Below, piece by piece: positions 36,001 through 45,200 of a stretch of DNA of 60,000 bases. The notes under the pieces are model-generated. The model was not told the origin of the DNA, searched no databases, and saw only the letters and a program-made list of their open reading frames with translations. This DNA comes from Phoronis australis (taxonomy: Eukaryota > Phoronida > Phoronidae). The stretch lies in the NCBI GenBank assembly GCA_002633005.1, contig NMRA01000053.1, positions 64,001 through 124,000 of the forward strand, written 5' to 3'. A program made the translations under genes and the position numbers. The first letter of the stretch is position 1; each line of letters begins with the position of its first letter.

Positions 36001-38631
36001 TTCGTGTAGGTGTCCCAACTCCTTATGCTGTTCAAGACAAAAGTAATCGGACAAAATGCCGTTTGTGTGTCATAATGGCTAGTTCTGTTTACATAAAAAA
36101 TTACAGGTGATAACTATTTGAGCCACAAAATTCTAATTACGGAATGACTTTGCCAGCTTACTAACTTTCTTGTTTATTGTTCCCCAATGTACGTTAGAGC
36201 AAATCCCAGGGCATAGTATTTGCGACTGTCCATCGGTACGTCACACAATGTTGTTGCCGCGATATCTCCAAACGGAAGCTGCAGACGTTCATATTTTGTA
36301 CCAAAGTGTTTGTAGGACATATCCAGGTGCCAGCCAGCTTTTGTGACATTTACATCATTTTCAAGGTCACATCGAGAATCAAGTTTTTACCTAGATGTTG
36401 CTGCAATATTTCTTGAAAAAAACTGCAGATTTTGTTCATATTTTGTACTGAGGTGTAGGTGGGACATCTTCAGGTGCCAGTCAATTTTGGTGGCCTTGAC
36501 ATCATTTTCAAGCTCGCCGCTGGAAAATCAAGTTTTTACCTAGAAAATGTTGTTACCGTGATATCTCCTGAAAGAAACTGCAGACGCTGTTAATATTCAG
36601 TACCAAGGTGTAGGTGAGAGTTCTTAGTGACCTTGACCTCATTTTCAAGGTTGAAGTGAGAAAATCAAAGTGGAAAAGTTGGCGCAATATCTCAAGAAGG
36701 AAGCTGTGCAGTTTCTTTATATTATGTCTCGAGTTTTAGGTTGGGTATCTGCAGTGGCGGGGAACAGTTTAGTCACTTGGTGACAATTGCTTGTTCCCCT
36801 ACATTCTCGGCCATGAAGGAAAGACTGCACTGACAATGAATTTGGCTTCTGTCCAATTGTCACGATGGGGAATTATGGGTCAGTTTGTCTGAATACTTTT
36901 GGCTCGTACTGTATATCAGGATGTGTGCACACTGTCAAATCAATGGTTATATACGGGATGTGCATATATTTAGGCCCAGAAACCTATATTGTAAAGTTGC
37001 ATTTTTTGTCTGCAATTAGGAAAATGCGTCTATATCTACTGGTATGTAACAAACGGGTAGATGTTGGGAGGAATTTGTTCAACACCAACTGAACGATGAA
37101 AAGCACAAAGAATGGCATTTGTAATAACAGTAGAATAATATTGGTGTTTAAGTGAAGCATAGGTACATACGCCCACATGCAAAACACTTTAGAGTGAAAA
37201 ATGTCCTTGAAAACGCATTATTTCGACTATAGGGGCATGAGCTTATGTACTCATATCTACGATAACAAATATAGTCACGCACTAGTCATTTCAAGAATGT
37301 CATTTTGTTCTCATAATCACAAGGACTAAGTGCTAAGCAAATAAGCAGGTCAGATGTTGTGTACTCTCCCGTTACAGGGGCTCTTCTCGCCCAGTTCATT
37401 GAGCCGGTCTACTTCAGCAGCCTCATTCTTGGCAGCCTGTACCACTCGGAACACCTGTCTCGTGCGGCCTATGCACGGATCTCCGCCATCGAGGCGGAGA
37501 CCCTGCCACCACCATACCACCTCAACCGCCTCTTGCTGAGCGGCATCTCTAACTCAGAGAGCCGTCAGCCTGGCAAGGCGCCCAACTTTGGCGCTAACTG
37601 GACCCTTGGTGATGAGGGTATGGAGGTGATCAAGGTAAGTAAGTTGGAAATGCATCGTACGACTCAACTTATATTGTGGGAGGCTCCGTGATTATCAGTG
37701 ACGCATACGGGTGTTTTAGTGTATAAAACTCTGACTGGATGTAATTGTAGACTAATGCTTTCTGGTACGCGAATGGTATACGCAGATTTGTTTTCAAAAT
37801 ATTTAGAGAACCCAAATGCATTGAAGTTGCCAAACTGAATGATAAAAAAATTCGAGGAAATAAAAGAGGTACCATCTGTAACATGCAGTGTTACTAAGTT
37901 AAAGTAATTGCTTATTTCTTGCTTCGTACCAGGTGACTACAGGTAAAGATGAAGCAGGCCAACCCTCGCGCCTTTGTAAGCACTCTATGTTCGCTCGCTT
38001 CAACAACCTGTATGGCCAGCTCCCATCCGTCATTCCCCAGCCCGAGGCTAACCGACCTAAGCTATACGCTGAAGCAAAGGTGGTGGCAACAGATTACCAG
38101 CAGGTATTGAACTCATTTTAATAAGCTATTTTCGATGTTGAACATGGCGGAATGTTTGGAAATATCCAGGGTTTGTAGGTCTTTTAAGAGTAGGTAATTT
38201 TAAGGAGTTTATGTGAAGATCCAGCATTTCTATAGGAAAGTGTTCTTGGTAGAAAAATATGTAGATTGTTAAATCTGCTTCAATATGGTATAAACCCTCA
38301 ATTTTCTGGTTTTCATCAGTTTGGAGTTTTTAAGTCATCTTTGCAATACTTTCTATTCATTCTGCTTGGCCTTTCAAAGAATCCAAAAAGTATGAAGTTA
38401 CCCTTGTTGATACGATGAGGTGACTTCTGTAGTTAGCCACTTTTAACTTCCACAAATTTGTGTTTGACGTGTTCATTCATTTTGTCATTCCGAGTCTGAC
38501 CGATTGCTTCCGTCTCTCATTTCCGACAGGCTAAGGCGCAGCTGTTCGAGGTCTTCAGCAAGGCCGGCTTGGGCAACTGGATTAAGAAACCCGTGGAGCA
38601 GGATCAGTTTGAACTGGCCACCTGCAGTTAG
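26738..38631 (+). CDS. ADARB: ADAR2-type double-stranded RNA adenosine deaminase gene (8 coding exons)
   Basis: The enzyme hydrolytically deaminates adenosine to inosine in duplex RNA, normally in the nucleus. Exons 26738-27084, 27902-28126, 30314-30527, 31425-31967, 35627-35755, 37378-37634, 37933-38103 and 38530-38631 join in frame with GT-AG borders. Order: basic nuclear-signal-like tract, dsRBD1, linker, dsRBD2, then a full ADAR deaminase domain. Seen directly: CHAE (zinc-ligand His, catalytic Glu), SPCG and MSCSD (zinc-ligand Cys), the GEG base-flipping loop, and KVCRW matching the inositol-hexakisphosphate-contact stretch. Two dsRBDs without Z-DNA domains indicate the ADARB1/ADARB2 class, not ADAR1. 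From the in-frame ATG at 26812 the protein would be 637 residues; the exon is open upstream at phase 1, so a further 5' exon is likely. Retained catalytic residues predict activity, unlike vertebrate ADARB2, which is regarded as inactive. It faces WDR37 tail to tail. Confidence 0.97.
27902..28126 (+). CDS. ADARB: ADAR exon: end of dsRBD1 and inter-dsRBD linker
   Basis: The acceptor is CATTTAAG|GTGCTT and the donor is AATAAG|GTGTGT, both phase 0, 75 codons. It begins [20 protein letters not shown], finishing dsRBD1 as in vertebrate ADAR2 (SFVQF-NASEA). [10 protein letters not shown] and FNSFEG are also conserved linker features. The rest is a Ser-rich linker ([15 protein letters not shown]). 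Confidence 0.95.
29041..29533 (+). mobile_element. hAT-type MITE C copy 1 (intact)
   Basis: This 493-bp element begins CAGGCCTTTATCCAGGATTT and ends GCTGCATGAAGGCCTG. It is flanked by perfect 8-bp target duplications GGCAGCAC (29033-29040 and 29534-29541). Imperfect terminal inverted repeats (CAGGCCTTTAT...ATGAAGGCCTG) and 8-bp duplications fit the hAT superfamily. Near its right end the string AGGGCGTCCA is repeated several times. It lies in the ADAR intron between exons at 28126 and 30314. Confidence 0.9.
30314..30527 (+). CDS. ADARB: ADAR exon: dsRBD2
   Basis: The acceptor is TTGCCATAG|AACCCA (phase 0) and the donor is GATCCAT|GTGAGT (phase 1). It encodes a compact ds[19 protein letters not shown], then [18 protein letters not shown], then the canonical [13 protein letters not shown] helix. 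The end (FNLDVIVDP) corresponds to the start of the linker before the deaminase domain. Confidence 0.96.
30595..30644 (+). repeat. Compound microsatellite (TTC)n(TTA)n
   Basis: About eight CTT/TTC units run directly into about eight TTA/ATT units, in the intron just after the dsRBD2 exon. Confidence 0.9.
31085..31424 (+). repeat. Tandem array of 3' splice-site-like units before deaminase exon
   Basis: Immediately upstream of the true acceptor (AG at 31423-31424) a 32-bp unit repeats. Each unit has CACTGATTCAC (branch-point-like CTGAT), a pyrimidine run (TTGTCTCCCG or TTGCCTCCCA) and a final TTACAG or TTGCAG. AGs end at 31297, 31329 and 31361; the true site is 63 bp after the last. Further upstream, AG|CCATTG strings at 31092, 31146 and 31246 resemble the true AG|CCATGA. 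The array may be a source of alternative acceptors (see findings). Confidence 0.75.
31425..31967 (+). CDS. ADARB: ADAR exon: first part of deaminase domain with CHAE and PCG
   Basis: The acceptor is CCCTTGCAG|CCATGA and the donor is GAGTCGG|GTAGGT, both phase 1 (543 nt, a multiple of three). It encodes the ADAR linker-deaminase start ([13 protein letters not shown]), [23 protein letters not shown], then [11 protein letters not shown] with the zinc-ligand His (codon 31688) and catalytic Glu (31694). [20 protein letters not shown] follows, with zinc-ligand Cys at 31859. It ends [13 protein letters not shown], just before the base-flipping loop. Confidence 0.97.
32731..34154. mobile_element. TIR element B, full length, in ADAR intron
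   Basis: The left end TAACGTATTTGCCATAATAA (then CCGCCCATG) is an imperfect inverse of the right end, which reads CAGTTATTACGGTGAATACG followed by GTA. Both ends carry further ATAAGCGCCC-type subrepeats. The element is 1424 bp and bordered by TA on both sides, as expected of TA-targeting DNA transposons. Its right 480 bp match 1-491. No transposase frame is visible, so it is non-autonomous. Its ends resemble those of A (TACCGTA-, GCCC), suggesting a common source. Confidence 0.75.
34573..35270 (+). mobile_element. E element copy 5, in ADAR intron
   Basis: The left end TTTTTATGCTCCTATATAG with GCCATCATCTCTGTCTGGTA and the right end GCACTCGTGGGCTCCTCATT followed by GCTCTTGTA match other E copies. 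One clear core, TGCCCCCTAGTGGAGA, lies near 34842 and a decayed one near 34961. It is shorter than E copy 1, with fewer modules. Confidence 0.75.
35627..35755 (+). CDS. ADARB: ADAR exon: base-flipping loop and third zinc ligand
   Basis: The acceptor is CGTTTCAG|GCGAGG and the donor is GTTCAG|GGTGAGT read as CAGG|GTGAGT, both phase 1 (129 nt, 43 codons). It begins with the flipping-loop Glu (codon 35629, in GEGTIPV), then [20 protein letters not shown] with the zinc-ligand Cys (35713), and KVCRWNVLG. The extra Cys at 35728 replaces the Ala I recall in human ADAR2 (KIARW). The exon is symmetric, so skipping would keep the frame but remove a zinc ligand. Confidence 0.97.
35990..36900. repeat. 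Possible dispersed repeat shared with 54060-54900
   Basis: Several short blocks are shared in the same order: ACAAGACAAAAGTAATCG-like text, AATTCTAATTA-GGAATGACTT, and near the end GGCTTCTGTCCAATTGTCAC versus AGCTTCCGCCTAGTCATCAT with TTGNCTGAATACTT. Similarity is low, so this is an old repeat or chance-inflated match. Confidence 0.4.
36249..36740 (+). repeat. Tandem array of about 150-bp units in ADAR intron
   Basis: Units starting at about 36249, 36397, 36547 and 36677 share, in order, GTTG-TGC-GATATCTCC, GAAACTGCAGACG, TATTTTGTAC, AGGTGCCAGTCA, GTGACCTTGACCTCATTTTC and AAGG-GAAAATCAAGTTTTT. The last unit is shortened. The TGACCTTGACCT string is the reverse of an extended nuclear-receptor half-site (TCAAGGTCA). 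Confidence 0.8.
37378..37634 (+). CDS. ADARB: ADAR exon: deaminase core
   Basis: The acceptor is CCGTTACAG|GGGCTC (phase 1) and the donor is ATCAAG|GTAAGT (phase 0). It encodes [52 protein letters not shown] and [13 protein letters not shown], all recognisable in vertebrate ADAR2 ([35 protein letters not shown]). Confidence 0.97.
37933..38103 (+). CDS. ADARB: ADAR exon: deaminase, penultimate
   Basis: The acceptor is TCGTACCAG|GTGACT and the donor is CAGCAG|GTATTG, both phase 0 (57 codons). It encodes [20 protein letters not shown], then a variable stretch, then [13 protein letters not shown], corresponding to ATTGKDELG-SRLCKHALF and YHESKLAAKEYQ in vertebrate ADAR2. Confidence 0.96.
38530..38631 (+). 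CDS. ADARB: ADAR exon: C-terminal, with stop
   Basis: The acceptor is TTCCGACAG|GCTAAG (phase 0); the stop TAG is at 38629-38631. It encodes [20 protein letters not shown], then [13 protein letters not shown]. The AGLG-W-KP-EQDQF signature is the ADAR C-terminus, including residues that in ADAR2 contact the buried inositol hexakisphosphate. Confidence 0.97.
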   Translation, partial: AKAQLFEVFSKAGLGNWIKKPVEQDQFELATCS

Positions 38632-39679
38632 GTTCAGCCACGGCAAGCGATAGAGGTCGGTTGACACTGAACGGAACTGGTTGTGGCTAGTTTAGGCTGG
38701 CTGCTGTTGAACAACACTGCTGTATACTGCAGGGTTTCTAATCCGCCGTGTAACTGATCCGAATTCGGTGAAAACTGTCCTCGCTTGCGAGTTGCAACGT
38801 CTGTAATCGTCATTGAACTGAGCACTCATTTTAAAGATGTTTAGGTAATTCGTTGTAACACTGTATTCTTCGCAGACCCACCCGTGGAGTTTGACTGAGG
38901 TGAAAATACTTCACAATTCAGTCTACGTCTTATCAGTCCAGCTGCACTGAACTAGCGCACACGATGACGTAGGTGATTTACTGAGAATTACTTTGGGGCT
39001 TTGTGCTGTAAGCAATTCCATTTTAGATATTTGGATATACATATGTTAGTGATTATATTCATTTTGAGAATTTGATGTAGCACAGAAGTGTTCTCCCATC
39101 GCTGTGTGCACAATGGGCTCTAGATTTTAGTCTACAGACATTAGTGAATCTAATGATTTTCCTAGTTTTCACTCTTGTTTAATTTACAAGTTTCGCTGTT
39201 AGATATCAGGCGTATTTCATGGGCACAATCGAGTATTTAAATTAAATTGAACGAATTCGACTATCATCGGCTGCAGTTATCCTCAGTTTGGTAGGTGGAC
39301 TTGCTGTTACGTGATGAAGTTCGTGCTTTGGGCCACGTAATTCAATGTCATATCATAAAGAGGGTACTGGCCTACGTCACAGTTCATGATCATGTTGCCC
39401 GCTTTTACAGGCTTTTGAGTATCCAGCATATTTTTCCCCGACTAACTGTTAAGAGTTGAAATATTTAGGCTGTTGACACTTTTACGTGGCATCAAGAAGT
39501 GATGGCCAAGAAGATGGCAAAACTATTGTTAGTCTACTTCATTCTACTTTTAAACTAGTTTTAATGCGTTAGTCACCTCATAGGGAATTTTTATTATTAT
39601 TATTACAGTGCTTGATCTGTTTGTGTTGAATATGTTCCACCTTGGTGTTCTGAAAATATTTCAAGACGTTGAAGAGTCT

Positions 39680-39685
39680 AATAAA
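39680..39685 (+). terminator. Candidate poly(A) signal of ADAR
   Basis: AATAAA lies about 1.05 kb downstream of the ADAR stop, followed by TTCATGTTGTTAGTCGTGCT, a U/GU-rich stretch suitable as a downstream element. It is the first plain AATAAA noticed after the stop. Confidence 0.4.
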
Positions 39686-40861
39686 CTTAAGTCTTCATGT
39701 TGTTAGTCGTGCTACATGTTCACATTGAATGTTAAGATACAAGTGACGTTGCCCGATTCTTTGACGATCGTGTAGATACATGAACAGTCGCTTATACAAT
39801 TGGCACCAAGAGAAAAAACAAACGTTAAAAATCTGCTCCTGTTCTCTGGTCACTACCAAAAAATTCCCTCAAACCAGTCATCTTGATTTGTAACCTTCAA
39901 GACAGTAGGCATGTTCTGAAATAATATTTCACTAGATGAGGCAGCAGTTGTTGTACAGCAGTGGTTCCAAAGCGACATTTAGCAGGCCATCATTGTTCCT
40001 TTTAGAAGTGCAAGGTATCATTTGAATTGGAATGAAAGCAGCCAATGACTGGCGGAATATGCACTTACATTTACACACAACAGCTTGTGATTGAGGCGTC
40101 ATATTAATCTCGTACAGTAAAAAGGCCATTATGATCATCTATGTTGACAGATGTTGAGATTACATTTTCTTCAAACGCTTATAGTGTGGTTAAACGCTTG
40201 GAAATCGTGTTGGTTGATAACAGTTCCAGTGTAAACTGTGCTCTTAATTCAGTACAAATGTCTTCCCGTGCTTTTTACGTAGAGATGGTAAAACAGAATT
40301 CTGATGTATTGTCTTTCGCATTAAACAGGGCTTGCCATATGTCTGTGAATGCCTTTATCTCGTATTTTTGGCATCACCCAGGCTCGCCAGGTGTGGAGGA
40401 TTCATGAAATCCACCAAATAAGTTAACTGCAAACTTTGTGTCGCGTATTCCATCACCGCAATGCATGTTGAGCAAAATGAGTGTTTAAATCCAGTCTTCC
40501 TTTTCAATACACAGTCCTACACAGCAAGCACATCTGGAACCGGTTCCGAACAGATCTTAATTTTCTGATAAAACTTAAATTTGTCTCAAGACTATTTCAA
40601 AAAAGATCTTGAGTTTGACTTGAGTTTTGTCTCAATTTTGACTACCTTGCTATATGTGGAAGTTTCAAAGTTCGGAATTAGAAATGAATCTTAGACTTAA
40701 GTAGAAAATGAACTTAAGTCAGTTTCTTGAAACTTCCATGTTACCATGACCACAAATAGCGATTTAATTTGCACTTGGAAATACTTGCAGACCATCTATT
40801 ACGAATTTAATTCCAACCAAAGGTGGTTTAATCGAAAGTCGATGACAACAAAAGTGTTTAT

Positions 40862-41341
40862 TGCTATGCGCGCACATGCTATATGTGGGTGCATTTTGTT
40901 GTAAACCCCCCCCCCCCGAGATGTGCATGAATCGTGAAGGTGGCAGTTTATTTTGTCACAACTTTAGCACACTCAATCTCTGGCAGCACACATCACAATA
41001 TCCCAAATCACCTGAAAGATATTCTTGAAAGTTGGCAATTACACAAATCATTCCGGAGATAAATGTAGATACCAGGGCTGTGTCAAGTAGATGCAACTGA
41101 CCAATGAATGAAGCTAGTGTTATCATGTGTTTCACTTAATGAATGGTCATGTCTCGTTATTCCGAGTTTCTTGCATCGATGGAACACGACCATTTTTTGC
41201 GGATTCCAACTAGTGCTGTGACCCCTAGTGTCATTTTGTGTCTATCTTAGTAATTGCCAAACCTCCAGATTATTATTTGTGAAAAGCAGACCACACCCGT
41301 CAATTTTTGAATGCATGTCAACGCTATTCATTGCTCTTTGT
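40862..41341 (+). repeat. E element copy 6, decayed
   Basis: The left hairpin GCTATGCGCGCACATGCTAT followed by ATGTGGGTGCAT, one core (GTGACCCCTAGTGTCATTTT near 41218) and the right end GCATGTCAACGCTATTCATT followed by GCTCTTTG correspond to E ends. Most modules are missing. Confidence 0.55.
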
Positions 41342-41969
41342 AAAGTATTTATTTCCTCTGAAACTTTTTAACAAAAAAGATGATCGGTACAACAATCTCT
41401 TGATGAGCGACAGAGTTCAACCTTGCCCATACACTATTTTAACAGAGTGACAACTTCAGACAAATGTTAAGTAGATTGTCAGAGACGAGTTCTTTTGTTT
41501 TGGCTACAAGCAGAACAAACCAATTAACAGTAAAACTCACATAATTCAGATTTTGGCGGAACTTTGATAAAGTTCTACATACGATAGTTCCAGTTTGTTC
41601 TACCCTTCAGGTCAGTAAGATTTTGCCTAAGTTTGATAGTAAACAGTAATGTTTGAAGTATTTCACAGATCCGGTGAGACCAGAGAGTACCACAAGTACA
41701 ATGTAATTTGTTGCACCAACATTAAGCGGTCCATTTACAATGTTCAACATAGTCACAAAAATACAAAATGCTTACGTATTTAAATGCCCACATTAAATGA
41801 CTACAAGAAAATATTGTTCTTTGGCATATGCACAGTTTCTGATCATTAATTGAATCATAGAAAAAGATTTTTAAAAAATGCAAGGATACAAAACCGAAAA
41901 CTTGCAAAACATCCCTCTAGCCAGACTAGTTTTGTAGCCTTTCATTCAGGCGCTAAATCTTTCTATTGA

Positions 41970-41986
41970 TTTAATAGCACTTTAAT
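41970..41986 (-). terminator. Candidate poly(A) signals of WDR37 (ATTAAA)
   Basis: Two ATTAAA variants on the - strand (41970-41975 and 41981-41986) lie about 155-170 bp after the WDR37 stop. Plain AATAAA on this strand appears only further away (near 41348, 40948 and 40856), so the true site is uncertain. Confidence 0.3.
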
Positions 41987-42140
41987 ATTTAAGGGTGCAA
42001 AACAGTCACCTGCAGAAGAGGTTCACCAAAAGTGTACGGTAAGTCATCTCATGAGAACCCTGATAATTGAAAATGATTTCTAAGGGAAACTAGGAACAAA
42101 AAGCCTTGACAACTGTTCGAAATACATATAGTGAACTTGC

Positions 42141-42257
42141 TCAGGCGTGAAGATTTACACTCCAGCCTAACACTTGTCTGTCAAATCCACAAGAGAAAAG
42201 GTTGCAAGCAAGGTTATCCTCATCCCAAGCCACAGCACATACCATTCGTCGATGACC
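42141..42257 (-). CDS. WDR37: WDR37 last coding exon
   Basis: The acceptor is TTTGTTTGCAG|GGTCAT (phase 0) and the stop is TGA. It encodes [20 protein letters not shown], then [18 protein letters not shown], matching the human GHRRMVC-AW and L-CGFDRQ-GW segments. The end is slightly shorter than in human. Confidence 0.96.
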   Translation of the reverse strand, partial: GHRRMVCAVAWDEDNLACNLFSCGFDRQVLGWSVNLHA

Positions 42258-45200
42258 CTGCAAACAAAGTGTAACAAAACCTGGGAGTTATCAAGGAATG
42301 AAAAGAATACTACCAACATTCCTAGCATAGGGGCATCCACATAGAATTCAAAACTTACTGCTATGCGTTTTGATAGACCACTTAAATAGACAATTTACAT
42401 ACTTACCAACAGAAAGTCAACAAAATTTTCTTATCAAAAACATTTACAATTATACTTGCGTAACAAGATCATTTATTGTGGCACTGGACAACTTAATAAA
42501 TTTAGCAAACTATTGTTTGCTTCCTCAACATGTCATGAGGTACCCTTGAAAGAAGATAAATTTCAAAATCAGTAGGAGTATTGCCATAAGATGGGATTTT
42601 TGGTGAGGCATTTAGTCCATTCAAAAACAGCCAAATGAAGGTAAAAATCGTTACCAATCTGTTACTCTTGGGTAGTCGACCGAGCCGGACACCATTGAAG
42701 TCGTATAGTCGCACATGCCTGTTGTCCTGGGGAATAGCTATTGCACTGTTGGACAAGGAGACTGCCAACCTTGTAAAGAGAATTGAAGATGTCATCAATT
42801 GCTAACAGTTCGTGTATTTTTGCAATGAAGTTTGTTCAATGCACCACAGATCGTGACATAAAAAATCACAATGATAACTTTAAGACTGCACCAAGTTACA
42901 TTTATTTAACAGTGTTTGTTATGTAAATTTAACTTTAAAAAATTACTACAATTGTGTGAAATTAATTGCACTAAATTCTAATTGAGGAATATTCTGATGA
43001 GTGAAATTTTCCTGGCTTTCAAATAAATCGGGAAATTAAATTAACTAACCTATTAATGGACGAGTCAGTACGGATTGTTGCTATTGGTGACAACATATTT
43101 TTCAAGTCCCAAATTTTAACCGTCCTATCATCGCTTCCTGAGACAATCTTGTCACCATTGGCAAAAATTGCTGTGGTCACTGACCTGCGACAAGAAAGGA
43201 AATACATATTAAAATGTTTCTAACATATGAATTGCTTAAGAAATGTGAATGATCAGTCAAATGTAAATTATCAGTCAAATGTGAATTATCAGGCAAATGT
43301 GAATTATCAGTCGAATGTGAATGATCAGTCAAATGTGAATGATCAGTCAAATGTGAATTATCAGTCAAATGTGAATTATCAGTCAAATGTGAATAATCAG
43401 TCAAACGTGAATTATCAGTCAAATGTGAATTATCAGTCAAATGTGAATTATCAGTCAAATGTGAATTCTAAGTAGCATGTATCCCTGTAGAATGTTACAG
43501 CTTAAAATACATCGCTGTATGGTTCATTCTCATCTATCAATGAGTAAACCTAATTTCTTGTAAAATGTGAATACAAACTTAGCACTTGACCTGAAGTTAT
43601 GCTAGTCTCTAGTAACAAAACGTATCTGATGACAGAATGTCGAGCCCAGACGCACTCAACACTTAGTCAGAGACCTACATACTGGGTATGACCTTGGAAA
43701 ACATTCAGCTTCATGGAAGGGTTGCGCAGGTCAGCGAGGCGGAAGGTAGCATCCTTGGATGACGTGATGACTAGTTGTTGTGATGGATGGCAACTGACGT
43801 TGGTCAGCTCGAGCTCATGTCCTGAAGAAATCCCAAACACCAAATGTGCTTAAAGGTTACGTAGGACCTTATTGATTTCTTAGCATACGTATTTAGCCAA
43901 ATCTACAAACTACGGTAAATTTTAACTCAGAAAAAGTATATGTTTTCGGAAAGTAGAAACTCTGTAGAATATGATTTTTGACTTTATACCAATCTGCTAT
44001 TATTTGGATCAAGTGGTCGCTGTCTTTTTAGTAAAATTTATCAAAAATCAAAGGCACATTTATATAACATGACCAAATTTTACTCAATACAAATCTTTCA
44101 AAATGAAATCTCAAGAAACGTTACTATAGTTTTCTAAATCATCATTCCGTTTTACGTTTCATGCAACTTCTAATTTTTTTCATAAAAATCATACAGTCTT
44201 ATTTTTGATAGCTACTCGTCTAAAAATGTAAACTTTTAAAAACAATTCTTAACAGCCTGTTGGAGACCAGTGCAGAAAGCATGGTATCTGAAATTTTCAA
44301 ATTAATCCCATCAGCCATTTTTGAGACTAGATGTTCCCAAAGCAGTCTACATAACCTTAATGGCGTGACATTTATTGTAAACAAGTGTCAACTTGTTCAT
44401 TTAACCAAAGATAGTTTTCATGAAGGACGGAGAAGGAAGAAGACGTGTTATGGCATCGTAAAAAGTTGACACAAAAATGAGCAGAATATTGATAAAGCTT
44501 TTTAAATCTTACAGTACGGTATTTTGGAACTGTTGTGTTGATGAGAAACGCTGTTTTGTCCGATTACTTTTGGAAAGTGCTGTGAACGGCAGAACATCAA
44601 GTACCCTTTTCCAAAACATAAAAATATTTTTAATTCAGAGACCGACTACATGAAATTCATTTGAGGACAGTAAATACACGAAATGCAGCTTCTAAGTAAC
44701 CAATTGACAACAAAAGGAATTATGACTCTTACTGCCCTGTATTTAACAGGGGAAAACATGCTCAGCAAGCCTTTATACACCCCAAAGGTTCAGTTCTTTT
44801 CACAAGAGTGTTCCTGTGTGCCGCCCACAATATAGTAAGAATACTTCCTTGTCTATCGTCATGACCATCTCCATTTTGAACCAGGCAGCAGCTGGGGTCA
44901 TAGGTCTAATGGGATCACACACACCATTCCTTCACAAATCCTTTCTGCTCACTCTACCGACTGGATAAAAATTTACAGGTCTATACAAACCTGTTAGTGT
45001 TTGAATGACTTCTTTCTTCTCAACATCATAGACATGCGCTGTCCTATCCCATGATCCTGTGATGACATGCGATCCACTAGCCAGCCAATCAGCAGCTATG
45101 ATGACATTCTTGTGTCCATCAAGTTCAGTTAAGGGAGTCCGAACATGTGAGGTTTCAGCACCATCAAGGAATTCAGTGGCTATAAGTGAAGGACAATCAA

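Larger units (their letters stand above)
38632..42140. other. Convergent intergenic region with both 3' UTRs
   Basis: This 3.5-kb stretch separates the stop codons of ADAR (+) and WDR37 (-). It contains candidate poly(A) signals for both genes, a decayed E element (40862-41341), a C-run (about 40905-40917) and an inverted pair around TGGAAGTTTC (40656) and GAAACTTCCA (40728). An 88-codon frame at 40141-40407 has no recognisable domain. Confidence 0.6.

Noticed and set aside
43243-43468. CRISPR-like array
   Set aside because: Units are contiguous with no spacers, in a eukaryotic intron.
43177-43475. Repetitive proteins HLTDNS and NVNYQS on opposite strands
   Set aside because: Both are read-outs of an 18-bp minisatellite inside a WDR37 intron.
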